Shown here: piece after piece, positions 57,150-64,000 of the stretch | Numbering within the stretch: position 1 is the stretch's first letter | Layout of the letters: every line of letters starts with the position of its first letter | NCBI GenBank assembly: GCA_025928545.1 | Contig: JAICJH010000023.1 | Location: 1-64,000 of the forward strand | Length of the DNA: 64,000 nucleotides | From: Bryobacteraceae bacterium | GTDB lineage: Bacteria > Acidobacteriota > Terriglobia > Bryobacterales > Bryobacteraceae | Direction: 5' to 3' | Notes under the pieces: model-generated | Told to the model about the DNA's origin: nothing | Databases searched by the model: none | Seen by the model: only the letters and a program-made list of their open reading frames with translations | Translations under genes and position numbers: made by a program

Positions 57150-57153
57150 GTGA
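57010..57153 (+). CDS. Candidate leader ORF (47 aa) coupled to the UxaA-like gene
   Basis: Begins at GTG 57010, 6 nt after a perfect TATAAT, and ends TGA at 57151-57153, which overlaps the GTG start of the next gene (GTGA). The predicted peptide starts STPLDARTRNLAAGSE and ends basic (STRRRGAR). It resembles no known peptide. It may be a leader that couples translation or simply open frame by chance. Confidence 0.35.
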   Translation: MSTPLDARTRNLAAGSEALFQIWYFVPPTAFFQKALPDASTRRRGAR

Positions 57154-58691
57154 GCGATCTGGTCGGCATCCGGCTTGCCCCTACGGCTGAAAATCTCGTG
57201 ATTCGCCTGCACCCGAGCGACAATGTGGCGGTTGTGCGGGTTCCATTAGCTGCCGGGACAACAGTGAAAGTCGACGGTAACGAATTCCTCGCGATCGACA
57301 GCGTTCCGCCCGGACACAAAATAGCGCTGAAGCCAATCCATGCGGGTGAGGAAGTCATCCGCTACGGCCAGCGGATCGGTCGCGCGAAAACGTCCATTGA
57401 GGTCGGCCAACACATCCATACTCACAATCTCGGCTTCGAAGAGATTGAATTCGATTACGAATACCCGACGACCGACCTTCCGATTCCGGAAGCTCCGGCG
57501 GACGGCCCCTCTTTCATGGGGTACGTTCGCGAGGATGGCCGCGTCGGCACACGGAACTATATCGCCGTTGTCGCCGCCAGCAATTGCGCGGCGCACACGG
57601 CGGAGTGTATCGCTGAATCGTTCCGCGGTGAGAAGCTGCCGGACAATATCGACGGCGTAGTGGCTTTTCCGCACGGGGAAGGCTGCGCGATGACCATCGG
57701 GCCGGACACCATCCAGTTGCAGCGGACCCTGGCGGGCACACTGGCGCATCCGAATGTTGCCGCCGCCATAATCCTGGGCCTCGGCTGCGAGACGAATCAG
57801 ATTTCTCACTACCTGGGGGATTCCGCCCCGCGTTCCAGCCGCCTGGTCGGAATGACGCTTCAGGAAAGCGGCGGAACCACCGGCGCACTCGAAGCCGCCC
57901 GCAAGCATATTCGCGCGCTGATGGAGGAATGCGCGGGCGAGAAGCGAACCCGGGTCGCGGCCTCCAGGCTGGTGGTGGGTTTGAATTGCGGAGGGTCGGA
58001 TTCTTTTTCCGGAATTACGGCTAACCCTGCGCTGGGGGTCGCGTCGGATATGTTAGCGGCTGTGGGCGCGGCGGCAGTCCTCGCGGAAACGACAGAGATT
58101 TTCGGCGCGGAGCACCTCTTGGTCCGGCGCGCCCGCAATCGCGAAGTGGCGGATAAACTACTTGGATTTGTAACTGGTTACAAGGTATACCTCAACCGAT
58201 TTGGAGGTAGCTTTGATGACAATCCGTCACCCGGGAATAAAGAAGGCGGCCTGACCAATATCCTGGAAAAATCGCTTGGCGCCGTGGCTAAGGCCGGAAC
58301 TTCACCTTTAAACGACGCGGTGGATTATGCCGCGCCGGTGGTTGCTCCCGGATTCAATTTTATGAACACCCCCGGCTACGATCCCGTCTCGCTCACAGGG
58401 TTGGCGGCCGGAGGGTGCAACCTCATAGCATTTACCACCGGCCGGGGAAGTGCGATCGGCTTCCCGACTGTGCCAGTGCTCAAGATCTCCACCAACACAA
58501 CTACCGGCCGTCGCATGAAGGACAATATGGACATCAATGCCGGCGTGATCGCGGATGGCGATTCGACGGTGGAACGTGTTGGCCAGGAAATTTTTGATAC
58601 CCTCCTGCGGGTCGCTTCGGGCGAGAAGACGAAGGCTGAGATTCTGGGGCATCGTGAATTCGTGCCGTGGCGTATTGGTCCGGTGCTGTAG
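57150..58691 (+). CDS. UxaA/GarD family sugar-acid dehydratase
   Basis: Probably dehydrates altronate, galactarate or a related sugar acid; 513 aa. The N-terminal SAF domain is at about residues 12-85 (NVAVVRVPLAAGTTVKV, HAGEEVIRYGQRIGRAKTSI). The catalytic domain starts near 105 with FMGYVREDGRVGTRNYIAVV, and includes GLGCETNQIS, LNCGGSDSFSGITANPALG and TTGRGSAIGFPTVPVLKIST. GTG 57150 matches the family start; GAGG 6-9 nt upstream can serve as SD. Which substrate it takes cannot be told from sequence alone. Confidence 0.9.
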   Translation: MSDLVGIRLAPTAENLVIRLHPSDNVAVVRVPLAAGTTVKVDGNEFLAIDSVPPGHKIALKPIHAGEEVIRYGQRIGRAKTSIEVGQHIHTHNLGFEEIEFDYEYPTTDLPIPEAPADGPSFMGYVREDGRVGTRNYIAVVAASNCAAHTAECIAESFRGEKLPDNIDGVVAFPHGEGCAMTIGPDTIQLQRTLAGTLAHPNVAAAIILGLGCETNQISHYLGDSAPRSSRLVGMTLQESGGTTGALEAARKHIRALMEECAGEKRTRVAASRLVVGLNCGGSDSFSGITANPALGVASDMLAAVGAAAVLAETTEIFGAEHLLVRRARNREVADKLLGFVTGYKVYLNRFGGSFDDNPSPGNKEGGLTNILEKSLGAVAKAGTSPLNDAVDYAAPVVAPGFNFMNTPGYDPVSLTGLAAGGCNLIAFTTGRGSAIGFPTVPVLKISTNTTTGRRMKDNMDINAGVIADGDSTVERVGQEIFDTLLRVASGEKTKAEILGHREFVPWRIGPVL

Positions 58692-58704
58692 GCGGAATAA
58701 ACGA

Positions 58705-59637
58705 ATGCTGAAAAGATGGATTATCGCTCTGGTCTGCGTGGCCGCTTTGGCAGCTCAGGTCGGCCCCGCGCCCGCACTCGACACACCCGGGCTGGAGCGC
58801 TATTTCCGCCACCTGCTGATGTGGCCGGCGAGCGTCGAAGTGACGATTGGTAATCCGACGGCTGCGCCCCTGCCCGGTTTTTATCGCCTGAAAGTTCGCG
58901 GCTCTCTTGGCGGCCAGAACCAGGATGCCGAGTTTTTCGTTTCAGCGGACAGCAAGACAGTGATTCGCGGTGAGGTGCTGGATGTGGCCCGGAGCCCCTT
59001 CCAGGCTGAAGTCGATCTGCTGAAGACGAACGATCAGCCGTTCCTGGGCATTCCTGGCGCGCCGGTTTCGGTCGTCGAGTTTTCGGATTTCCAGTGCCCG
59101 TACTGTAAACAGGAAGCGGGCGTGTTGCGCAAACAACTGGTGGAAGGGTTTCCGAACGACGTCCAGCTGTTCTATATGGATTTTCCGCTGGATCAGCTTC
59201 ATCCGTTCGCACGCGGCGCGGCGGTTATGGGGCGATGCATATATCAGCAGAACAATGGGTCGTTCTGGGCCTATCATGACTGGATTTTCGAGCATCAGGC
59301 CGATATCACGCCTGCAAACCTGCGCGAGAAAGCGGTGGAGTACGCGAAGAGCGACAAGAATCTGGATGTGGCGACGCTGACCTCGTGCGCGGTGGCGCCG
59401 CAGCCCCGCGACGAAGTCGACCGCACCGTCGCGATGGGAAACGCGCTCAGGATCAACTCCACGCCTACGATTTTTATCAACGGACGGCGACTGGTGGGGA
59501 CGGTTGCCTTCGATGATCTGAAGATGGTGGTGGAAGAAGAGATTGCCTGGATGAAGGCGCAGAAGAAATCTACTGACTGCTGCAGCGTTCAATTGGCATT
59601 GCCGGGAATGGATTCCGGAAAGGCAAATCCGAAGTGA
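58705..59637 (+). CDS. DsbA-like thiol-disulfide protein
   Basis: Exported DsbA-family protein of 310 aa. Signal peptide MLKRWIIALVCVAALAAQ; an N-terminal domain (residues 28-115) with no clear match; then the thioredoxin fold with FSDFQCPYCKQE (Cys 131 and 134), the helical insert and the cis-Pro in INSTPTIFINGRRLVG. The C-terminus has a Cys pair (TDCCSVQ). The ATG at 58705 follows the dehydratase by 13 nt. Its TGA overlaps the peptidase ATG (TGATG). Confidence 0.9.
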   Translation: MLKRWIIALVCVAALAAQVGPAPALDTPGLERYFRHLLMWPASVEVTIGNPTAAPLPGFYRLKVRGSLGGQNQDAEFFVSADSKTVIRGEVLDVARSPFQAEVDLLKTNDQPFLGIPGAPVSVVEFSDFQCPYCKQEAGVLRKQLVEGFPNDVQLFYMDFPLDQLHPFARGAAVMGRCIYQQNNGSFWAYHDWIFEHQADITPANLREKAVEYAKSDKNLDVATLTSCAVAPQPRDEVDRTVAMGNALRINSTPTIFINGRRLVGTVAFDDLKMVVEEEIAWMKAQKKSTDCCSVQLALPGMDSGKANPK

Positions 59638-61457
59638 TGCGCAGGGCCGGCATCCTGTTTCTTGCGGTCTCCGCTGTTTTGATTGCGGTCGAACAGCCTG
59701 GGTTTGACGCCGGTCGCTATCTGGATCACATCAAATATCTGGCTTCGCCCGAACTCAAAGGCAGAGCGAGCGGTTCGCCCGAACTCGAAAAAGCCGCGAA
59801 ATACATCGCCGACAAGTTCCATGCCGATGGCCTGAAGCCTCTCGGCGGCAGCTATCTCCAGCCGTTTGAAGTTGCCACCAGTTCCAGGCTGGGCAAGACC
59901 AATGAGTTCGCATCTGTGATCGGCGGCGAAGTTGAAAACTTCCAGGTCAACAAAGAATTCGTACCCTACACTTTCTCAGCCAGCGGGAAGGCCTCGGGCG
60001 CGGTGGTCTTTGCCGGCTATGGAATTACGGCGCCTGAATATAACTACGACGATTACGCCGGTCTCGACGTCCATGGAAAATTTGTTCTCGTGCTGGCCCA
60101 TGAGCCGCAGGAATCGGACGCCAACAGTGTCTTCGACGGCAAGGTCTACACCGTACATTCCGAGACGTTCGCCAAAGCGGCCAATGCGCGTATGCACGGC
60201 GCGCGCGGGGTCATTCTGGTTCTGGACCGCGTGAACCATAAGGACAGCAAGGACGAAATAGAAACGTTCGGGAACGATACCGGACCGACGGACGCCGGGA
60301 TTCCTTTTGTACAGGTGAAAGAGTCGGCGGTTGAACCGTGGTTTCGCGCCGCAGGCAAAGACCTCGCGGGAACGGAACAAGCTATCGACTCCGATCTGAA
60401 GCCTCGCTCGTTTGTCCTGACGGGCGTTGAAGTTCGCGAAAATATCGACGTGGAACGGGTTGTCAGGACTGTCCACAACGTCATTGGCTACCTTCCGGGC
60501 ACTACGCCCGAATACATTGTCCTGGGCGCGCATTACGATCACCTTGGCCTCGGCGGTCACTACTCGTTGGCTCCCTCCATGACGGGCACCGTGCATCCCG
60601 GCGCAGACGACAATGCTTCCGGAACAGCCGGAATTCTGGAATTGGCGCGTTACTTCAGCGCTGAGTATTCCGGAACGAACAAGCCGAAGCGCGGCATCCT
60701 GTTCATGACGTATGCGGGTGAGGAGCTTGGTCTGCTGGGTTCGGGTTATTACGCCAACCATCCGGAACTGCCGCTGGATAAAGCAGTCGCGATGCTGAAC
60801 ATGGACATGATCGGCCGGGTTCACGACGACAAACTGTTCATCGGCGGGGCTGCGACGGGGACGACGTTCCGTGCCGATCTGGATGCGCTGGTTTCGAACA
60901 CCAGCTTTCATGTGGATTATTCCGACAGCGGCTACGGTTCAAGCGATCATACTTCATTCACCGCAAAACAAGTGCCCGTGCTGTTTTTCTTCTCGGGGCT
61001 GCATGGCGACTATCACAAGCCCAGCGATACATGGGACAAGATCGACGCGCCGCGTGCTGTGGACGTGCTGAAGTTGGTGGCCGGCATGGTCGGCAAACTG
61101 GAAGATGAAAAGGACCGGCCGGTGTTCGTGCGGGTCACGGAAGAAACGAATCCTCACGCGGGCTCCGTCAGCGGATCGGGCAGCGGCGGTTATGGTCCGT
61201 ATTTCGGCAGCGTGCCGGATTTCGCTGAGCCGCCCACGGGCGTTCGTTTCGCCGACGTCCACGCGGATTCACCGGCCGGAATAGCAGGCCTGAAGACCGG
61301 CGATATTCTGGTGGCGTTTGGCGATCTGGAGATACGCAATCTCTACGATTTCACGTACGCGTTGCGGGCGCACAAGGCTGGTGACGAGGTTGAGGTCAAG
61401 GTCCTGCGCGGCACGGAGAAGATTTCCGCGAAGGTGAAGCTGACGGAGCGAAAGTAA
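59637..61457 (+). CDS. M28 family metallopeptidase with PA and PDZ domains
   Basis: Exported zinc aminopeptidase-like enzyme of 606 aa. Signal peptide (AGILFLAVSAVLIAVEQ), an N-terminal lid, a PA domain (ASGAVVFAGYGITAPEYNYDDYA), the M28 core with metal ligands in GAHYDHLGLG, HPGADDNASGTAG, YAGEELGLLG, NMDMIGR and HGDYHKPSDTWD, and a C-terminal PDZ domain (DSPAGIAGLKTGDILVAFGD). Coupled to the DsbA-like gene, so the latter may help fold it. Confidence 0.92.
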   Translation: MRRAGILFLAVSAVLIAVEQPGFDAGRYLDHIKYLASPELKGRASGSPELEKAAKYIADKFHADGLKPLGGSYLQPFEVATSSRLGKTNEFASVIGGEVENFQVNKEFVPYTFSASGKASGAVVFAGYGITAPEYNYDDYAGLDVHGKFVLVLAHEPQESDANSVFDGKVYTVHSETFAKAANARMHGARGVILVLDRVNHKDSKDEIETFGNDTGPTDAGIPFVQVKESAVEPWFRAAGKDLAGTEQAIDSDLKPRSFVLTGVEVRENIDVERVVRTVHNVIGYLPGTTPEYIVLGAHYDHLGLGGHYSLAPSMTGTVHPGADDNASGTAGILELARYFSAEYSGTNKPKRGILFMTYAGEELGLLGSGYYANHPELPLDKAVAMLNMDMIGRVHDDKLFIGGAATGTTFRADLDALVSNTSFHVDYSDSGYGSSDHTSFTAKQVPVLFFFSGLHGDYHKPSDTWDKIDAPRAVDVLKLVAGMVGKLEDEKDRPVFVRVTEETNPHAGSVSGSGSGGYGPYFGSVPDFAEPPTGVRFADVHADSPAGIAGLKTGDILVAFGDLEIRNLYDFTYALRAHKAGDEVEVKVLRGTEKISAKVKLTERK

Positions 61458-61487
61458 GTTGGCCGGGCACGCTAGAATCAAACCAAC

Positions 61488-62858
61488 ATGTCTCAGGCTA
61501 CCGATACTTATGTTCGTCAGAATGAAGCGCGATTTCTCGAAGAGCTGAAGGAATTTCTTCGCATCCCCAGTATTTCAACGGCGCCGGAGCACGCGAAGGA
61601 TACGCATCGCGCGGCTGAATTCGTAGTGGAGAAACTCAAGGCGGCGGGTCTGGAGAATGTTGAGCTGATCGAGACGGAGCGGCACCCGTTGGTCTACGCG
61701 GATTGGCTTCATGCGCCCGGCAAACCCACAGTACTTTGCTACGGGCATTTCGACGTACAGCCGCCCGATCCTCTGGAACTCTGGGAAACGCCGCCCTTCG
61801 AACCTTCTGAACGCAACGGCAATCTTTACGCGCGCGGTTCGGCCGACGACAAAGGCCAGATGTATTCGCATATCAAAGCGGTGGAGACTCTGCGGGCCGC
61901 GAATGGCACGCTGCCGGTCAATCTGAAATTCCTGATTGAAGGTGAAGAGGAAGTGGGCGGCGTTTCGGTGGCCGAATATGTCGCGAAGAACGCGGCGAAA
62001 CTGAAGGCCGATGTTGCGTTGGTTTCCGACACAGAGATGTATGCGCCGGGCCTGCCGACGCTGAACGTGGGGCTTCGCGGCCTGGTCTATATGGAAATCG
62101 AGGCGCGCGGACCTGCCCGCGACCTGCATTCCGGACTGTATGGCGGCGCCGCTCCAAACGCCGTTTTCGGTCTGGTGGAACTGCTTTCGAAGATGAAAGA
62201 TGCCGGCGGACGCATTCAAATTCCTGGAATCTACGACGATGTGGAGCCGCCGTCAGCCGATGAGAAGGCCAGTTGGGAGCGCTTGCCTTTCGATGAGAAA
62301 GAATACCTGAAGGACGAAGTCGGTTCGACGGAACTCACAGGTGAAGCGGGCTATTCGGTTTTCGAGCGAACCTGGGCGCGGCCCACGCTGGAAGTGCACG
62401 GGATCGGCGGCGGCTTCACCGGAGTTGGCGCGAAAACGGTGATCCCCGCGAAAGCTGTCGCGAAGGTGAGTATTCGGCTGGTTCCTAAGCAGGATCCGGA
62501 CAAGGTAGTGAAGTCGGTTGAAAAGTTCGTGAAGGAGAACGGTCCGCGGGGCGTTCAGTTTGAAGTCCGCGTGCTCAGTGCGGGACCGGGCCTCATGGTG
62601 AATACCGATCATCACGCGATTCAGGTGGCGGCGAAGGCGTTCAGCGATATTTATGGGAAGCCGACGGTGTTCACGCGCTCGGGCGGATCGATTCCGATTG
62701 TTGGCGATTTCGCGACCCATGTGGGCATTCCGACGATTCTGATGGGTTTCGGTCTGCCGGACGATGGCTTGCATTCGCCGAACGAGAAATACAATATCCG
62801 GAATTATTACGATGGAATTCGGACCATCGCGCATTTCTTTGAGGAGTACGGGAAGTAG
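61488..62858 (+). CDS. M20 family dipeptidase
   Basis: Cytoplasmic di-zinc peptidase of 456 aa. Metal ligands are seen in LCYGHFDVQPPDP, ARGSADDKGQMYSHI, LIEGEEEVGG (with the catalytic Glu) and VSDTEMYAPGLP; the dimerisation lid is at about 205-360. The family also includes succinyl-diaminopimelate desuccinylase and carboxypeptidases, but the pattern fits the CNDP-dipeptidase branch. TAGAAT ends 9 nt before the ATG, another leaderless-type start. No SD is seen. Confidence 0.92.
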   Translation: MSQATDTYVRQNEARFLEELKEFLRIPSISTAPEHAKDTHRAAEFVVEKLKAAGLENVELIETERHPLVYADWLHAPGKPTVLCYGHFDVQPPDPLELWETPPFEPSERNGNLYARGSADDKGQMYSHIKAVETLRAANGTLPVNLKFLIEGEEEVGGVSVAEYVAKNAAKLKADVALVSDTEMYAPGLPTLNVGLRGLVYMEIEARGPARDLHSGLYGGAAPNAVFGLVELLSKMKDAGGRIQIPGIYDDVEPPSADEKASWERLPFDEKEYLKDEVGSTELTGEAGYSVFERTWARPTLEVHGIGGGFTGVGAKTVIPAKAVAKVSIRLVPKQDPDKVVKSVEKFVKENGPRGVQFEVRVLSAGPGLMVNTDHHAIQVAAKAFSDIYGKPTVFTRSGGSIPIVGDFATHVGIPTILMGFGLPDDGLHSPNEKYNIRNYYDGIRTIAHFFEEYGK

Positions 62859-62879
62859 GCGTGAAGGTTCCGGCTCCCA

Positions 62880-63266
62880 TCACCAGATCGTCTCAATGGG
62901 ATAGGTGGGAATTATTTCGTCAGAAGTAACAAGCGGGATTCCTTCGACAACTGCCTGTGCTATCAAGAGCCGATCGGCGGGGTCGGCGTGAATTGGCGGA
63001 AGCGACCACAGTTGTTCCACGTGGGTTTGCCGAAGCGGAAGCACTGTGAAGCCCAGGGCAGGAACATTATGATTCCACCACTTGACGGGGTCGGGAGCCA
63101 GTTTAAGTTTTCCCTTTCGCGTCTTCACGATCAGTTCCATCAGTGAAACCACGCTGACCGCGGGATCCCGCTCCGAACAAATCCTGCGTGCAAGCCTTGA
63201 AAGTTTTCTGGGATCCTCAACAGCCCAAAGCAGAGTGGCGGTATCCAGGAGGTGGGTCGGACTCAC
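62880..63266 (-). CDS. VapC family PIN-domain toxin
   Basis: Predicted ribonuclease toxin of 128 aa. Acid residues of the PIN active site are seen in HLLDTATLLWAVED, SVVSLMELIVKTRKG and HADPADRLLIAQAV with TSDE following. Start is GTG 63266, overlapping the antitoxin TAG by one base (TAGTG). Together with the upstream antitoxin gene this is an intact toxin-antitoxin pair, unlike the broken one at 3.3-4.0 kb. Confidence 0.92.
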   Translation of the reverse strand: MSPTHLLDTATLLWAVEDPRKLSRLARRICSERDPAVSVVSLMELIVKTRKGKLKLAPDPVKWWNHNVPALGFTVLPLRQTHVEQLWSLPPIHADPADRLLIAQAVVEGIPLVTSDEIIPTYPIETIW

Positions 63267-63508
63267 TACCGTCCAGCCCAGAATGCATCGACCTCGTCAT
63301 CTGTCATGGGCTTGTCCCAATCTTTGCTGAGGATTGTCACGGACCCACGGCCCGCACCCAAAACACGTTTTGCGTGTTTGCGCCGTACCGGGGTCAGTGT
63401 CGCGATCGGAGTGCCGTGCCGGGCGATGATGACTTCTTCACCCTCAAGCGCCATGTCGAGCAGTTTAGAGAGATTACTCTTGGCTTCGTGAACGTTGAAT
63501 TGCTGCAT
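63266..63508 (-). CDS. Phd/YefM-type antitoxin (VapB partner)
   Basis: Antitoxin of 80 aa: MQQFNVHEAKSNLSKLLDMA and EEVIIARHGTPIATLTPV are the Phd/YefM DNA-binding fold, followed by a disordered toxin-neutralising tail (MTDDEVDAFWAGR). It is cotranscribed with and upstream of the PIN toxin and probably binds the inverted repeat at 63515-63541. Confidence 0.92.
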   Translation of the reverse strand: MQQFNVHEAKSNLSKLLDMALEGEEVIIARHGTPIATLTPVRRKHAKRVLGAGRGSVTILSKDWDKPMTDDEVDAFWAGR

Positions 63509-63514
63509 ACCTAT

Positions 63515-63541
63515 ATGTTAGCCCGTATTTCGGGCTAACAT
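63515..63541. promoter_or_regulatory. Candidate vapBC operator
   Basis: Perfect inverted repeat ATGTTAGCCCG-N5-CGGGCTAACAT. It ends 6 nt before the antitoxin ATG and includes a TAACAT that could be the -10. No T-run follows, so it is unlikely to be the purA terminator. Confidence 0.6.
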
Positions 63542-63566
63542 CGCTTCGGGGGACAAAACGCCGCTG

Positions 63567-64000
63567 TTACCCCGTAATCCGTTCAAACTTCGACCCACTC
63601 CGAACAATCGTCTCCGTCCGCTCCGGGCCGGTGGAAACACATCCTGCCTCCACTCCTGTCCGCGCCTCCAGAAAATCGACATACCGCTGCGCGGCGGCCG
63701 GCAGCTTATCCCAGTCCGAAATACCGACCGTCGAACTCTTCCACCCAGGCAAGACTTCGTAAATCGGCTCCGCCTTCGCCAATTCCCGCACTGTCGCAGG
63801 CATCTCCAGCGTGACTTTCCCGTCAATGCTGTAAGCGACGCAAACCGGAATTTCGTCCAGCTCATCCAGCACATCCAGCTTCGTCACCACCATCGTTTCG
63901 AAGCCGTTAATCGCCGCCGAATACTTCAGCACCGGCGTATCGAACCAGCCACACCGGCGCGGCCTGCCAGTCACACTCCCGAATTCGTGGCCGCGATTTC
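63567..64000 (-). CDS. purA: Adenylosuccinate synthetase, C-terminal part (gene runs off the window)
   Basis: First committed step from IMP to AMP. Only the last 144 residues or so are in the window: HEFGSVTGRPRRCGWFD, LTKLDVLDEL-type sequence with KLDVLDELDEIPVCVAY, and PIYEVLPGWKSSTVGISDWD, all standard PurA. The stop is at 63567. The frame is open through 64000, so the start lies outside the window. The VapBC pair lies just downstream. Confidence 0.96.
   Translation of the reverse strand, partial: NRGHEFGSVTGRPRRCGWFDTPVLKYSAAINGFETMVVTKLDVLDELDEIPVCVAYSIDGKVTLEMPATVRELAKAEPIYEVLPGWKSSTVGISDWDKLPAAAQRYVDFLEARTGVEAGCVSTGPERTETIVRSGSKFERITG

Overview
The window reads as a chromosomal segment of a soil Acidobacteriota, most likely the Solibacter/Bryobacter branch. 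The main clue is two members of the soil-associated TIGR03435 family (18777-19511 and the broken copy 23334-24211). Supporting clues are a DUF4159 protein, a membrane-bound-dehydrogenase/cytochrome c protein with Gly/Arg-rich linkers, an unusually long LptC/LptA-type protein, and a high-GC genome with ordinary housekeeping genes scattered among secreted proteins. The lineage is an inference from protein families; no rRNA gene is present. The window opens inside rpoC and closes inside purA, so it is a fragment of a larger contig.

Layout. 1-9.2 kb: information processing (rpoC, dnaG, rpoD). Between them lie a HigBA-like toxin-antitoxin pair whose toxin carries a nonsense codon, a decayed duplicate of a piece of rpoC, and a small globin-yajQ-hydrolase operon. 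9.2-11.9 kb: LolA-like exported protein, murB, DUF2461. 12-15.5 kb: stress and redox set (PRC-barrel, YciE/F-type ferritin-like protein, PoxB-like ThDP enzyme) and a proline-rich secreted protein. 15.7-23.3 kb: rsgA, DUF4159, a Gfo/Idh/MocA oxidoreductase, then the compact yicC-gmk-rpoZ-coaBC-udg run. 23.3-27.5 kb: the most lineage-specific part, with a frameshifted TIGR03435 gene, an LRR protein with a J-domain-like helix, a divergent two-TM orphan and a pair of direct repeats with palindromic cores. 27.5-34.5 kb: mrp, osmC, tkt, a TlpA-like thioredoxin, an APC permease and thrC. 34.5-41.6 kb: a large cytochrome/discoidin protein divergent from a cupredoxin, then the LPS-transport pair lptCA-like/lptB. 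41.6-47.7 kb: a padR-tolC-RND-MFP efflux operon with a clear promoter and operator. 47.7-53.5 kb: a MurJ/MVF flippase, tpx, a GT-C membrane protein and two cytoplasmic glycosyltransferases. 53.5-64 kb: a YyaL-type thioredoxin/glycosidase-fold protein, a TonB protein, a UxaA-family dehydratase, a DsbA-peptidase pair, an M20 dipeptidase, a VapBC pair and the 3' part of purA.

A recurring feature is the start region. At about a dozen genes a -10-like hexamer (TATAAT, TAGAAT, TAAACT, TATTCT and similar) sits only 5-12 nt before the start codon and usually no Shine-Dalgarno is visible, which suggests leaderless or near-leaderless transcripts. Genes inside operons (dps-like, rpoZ, tpx, coaBC) instead show clear SD sequences or 1-4 nt stop/start overlaps. 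I found no tRNA, rRNA, CRISPR array, insertion sequence or prophage.
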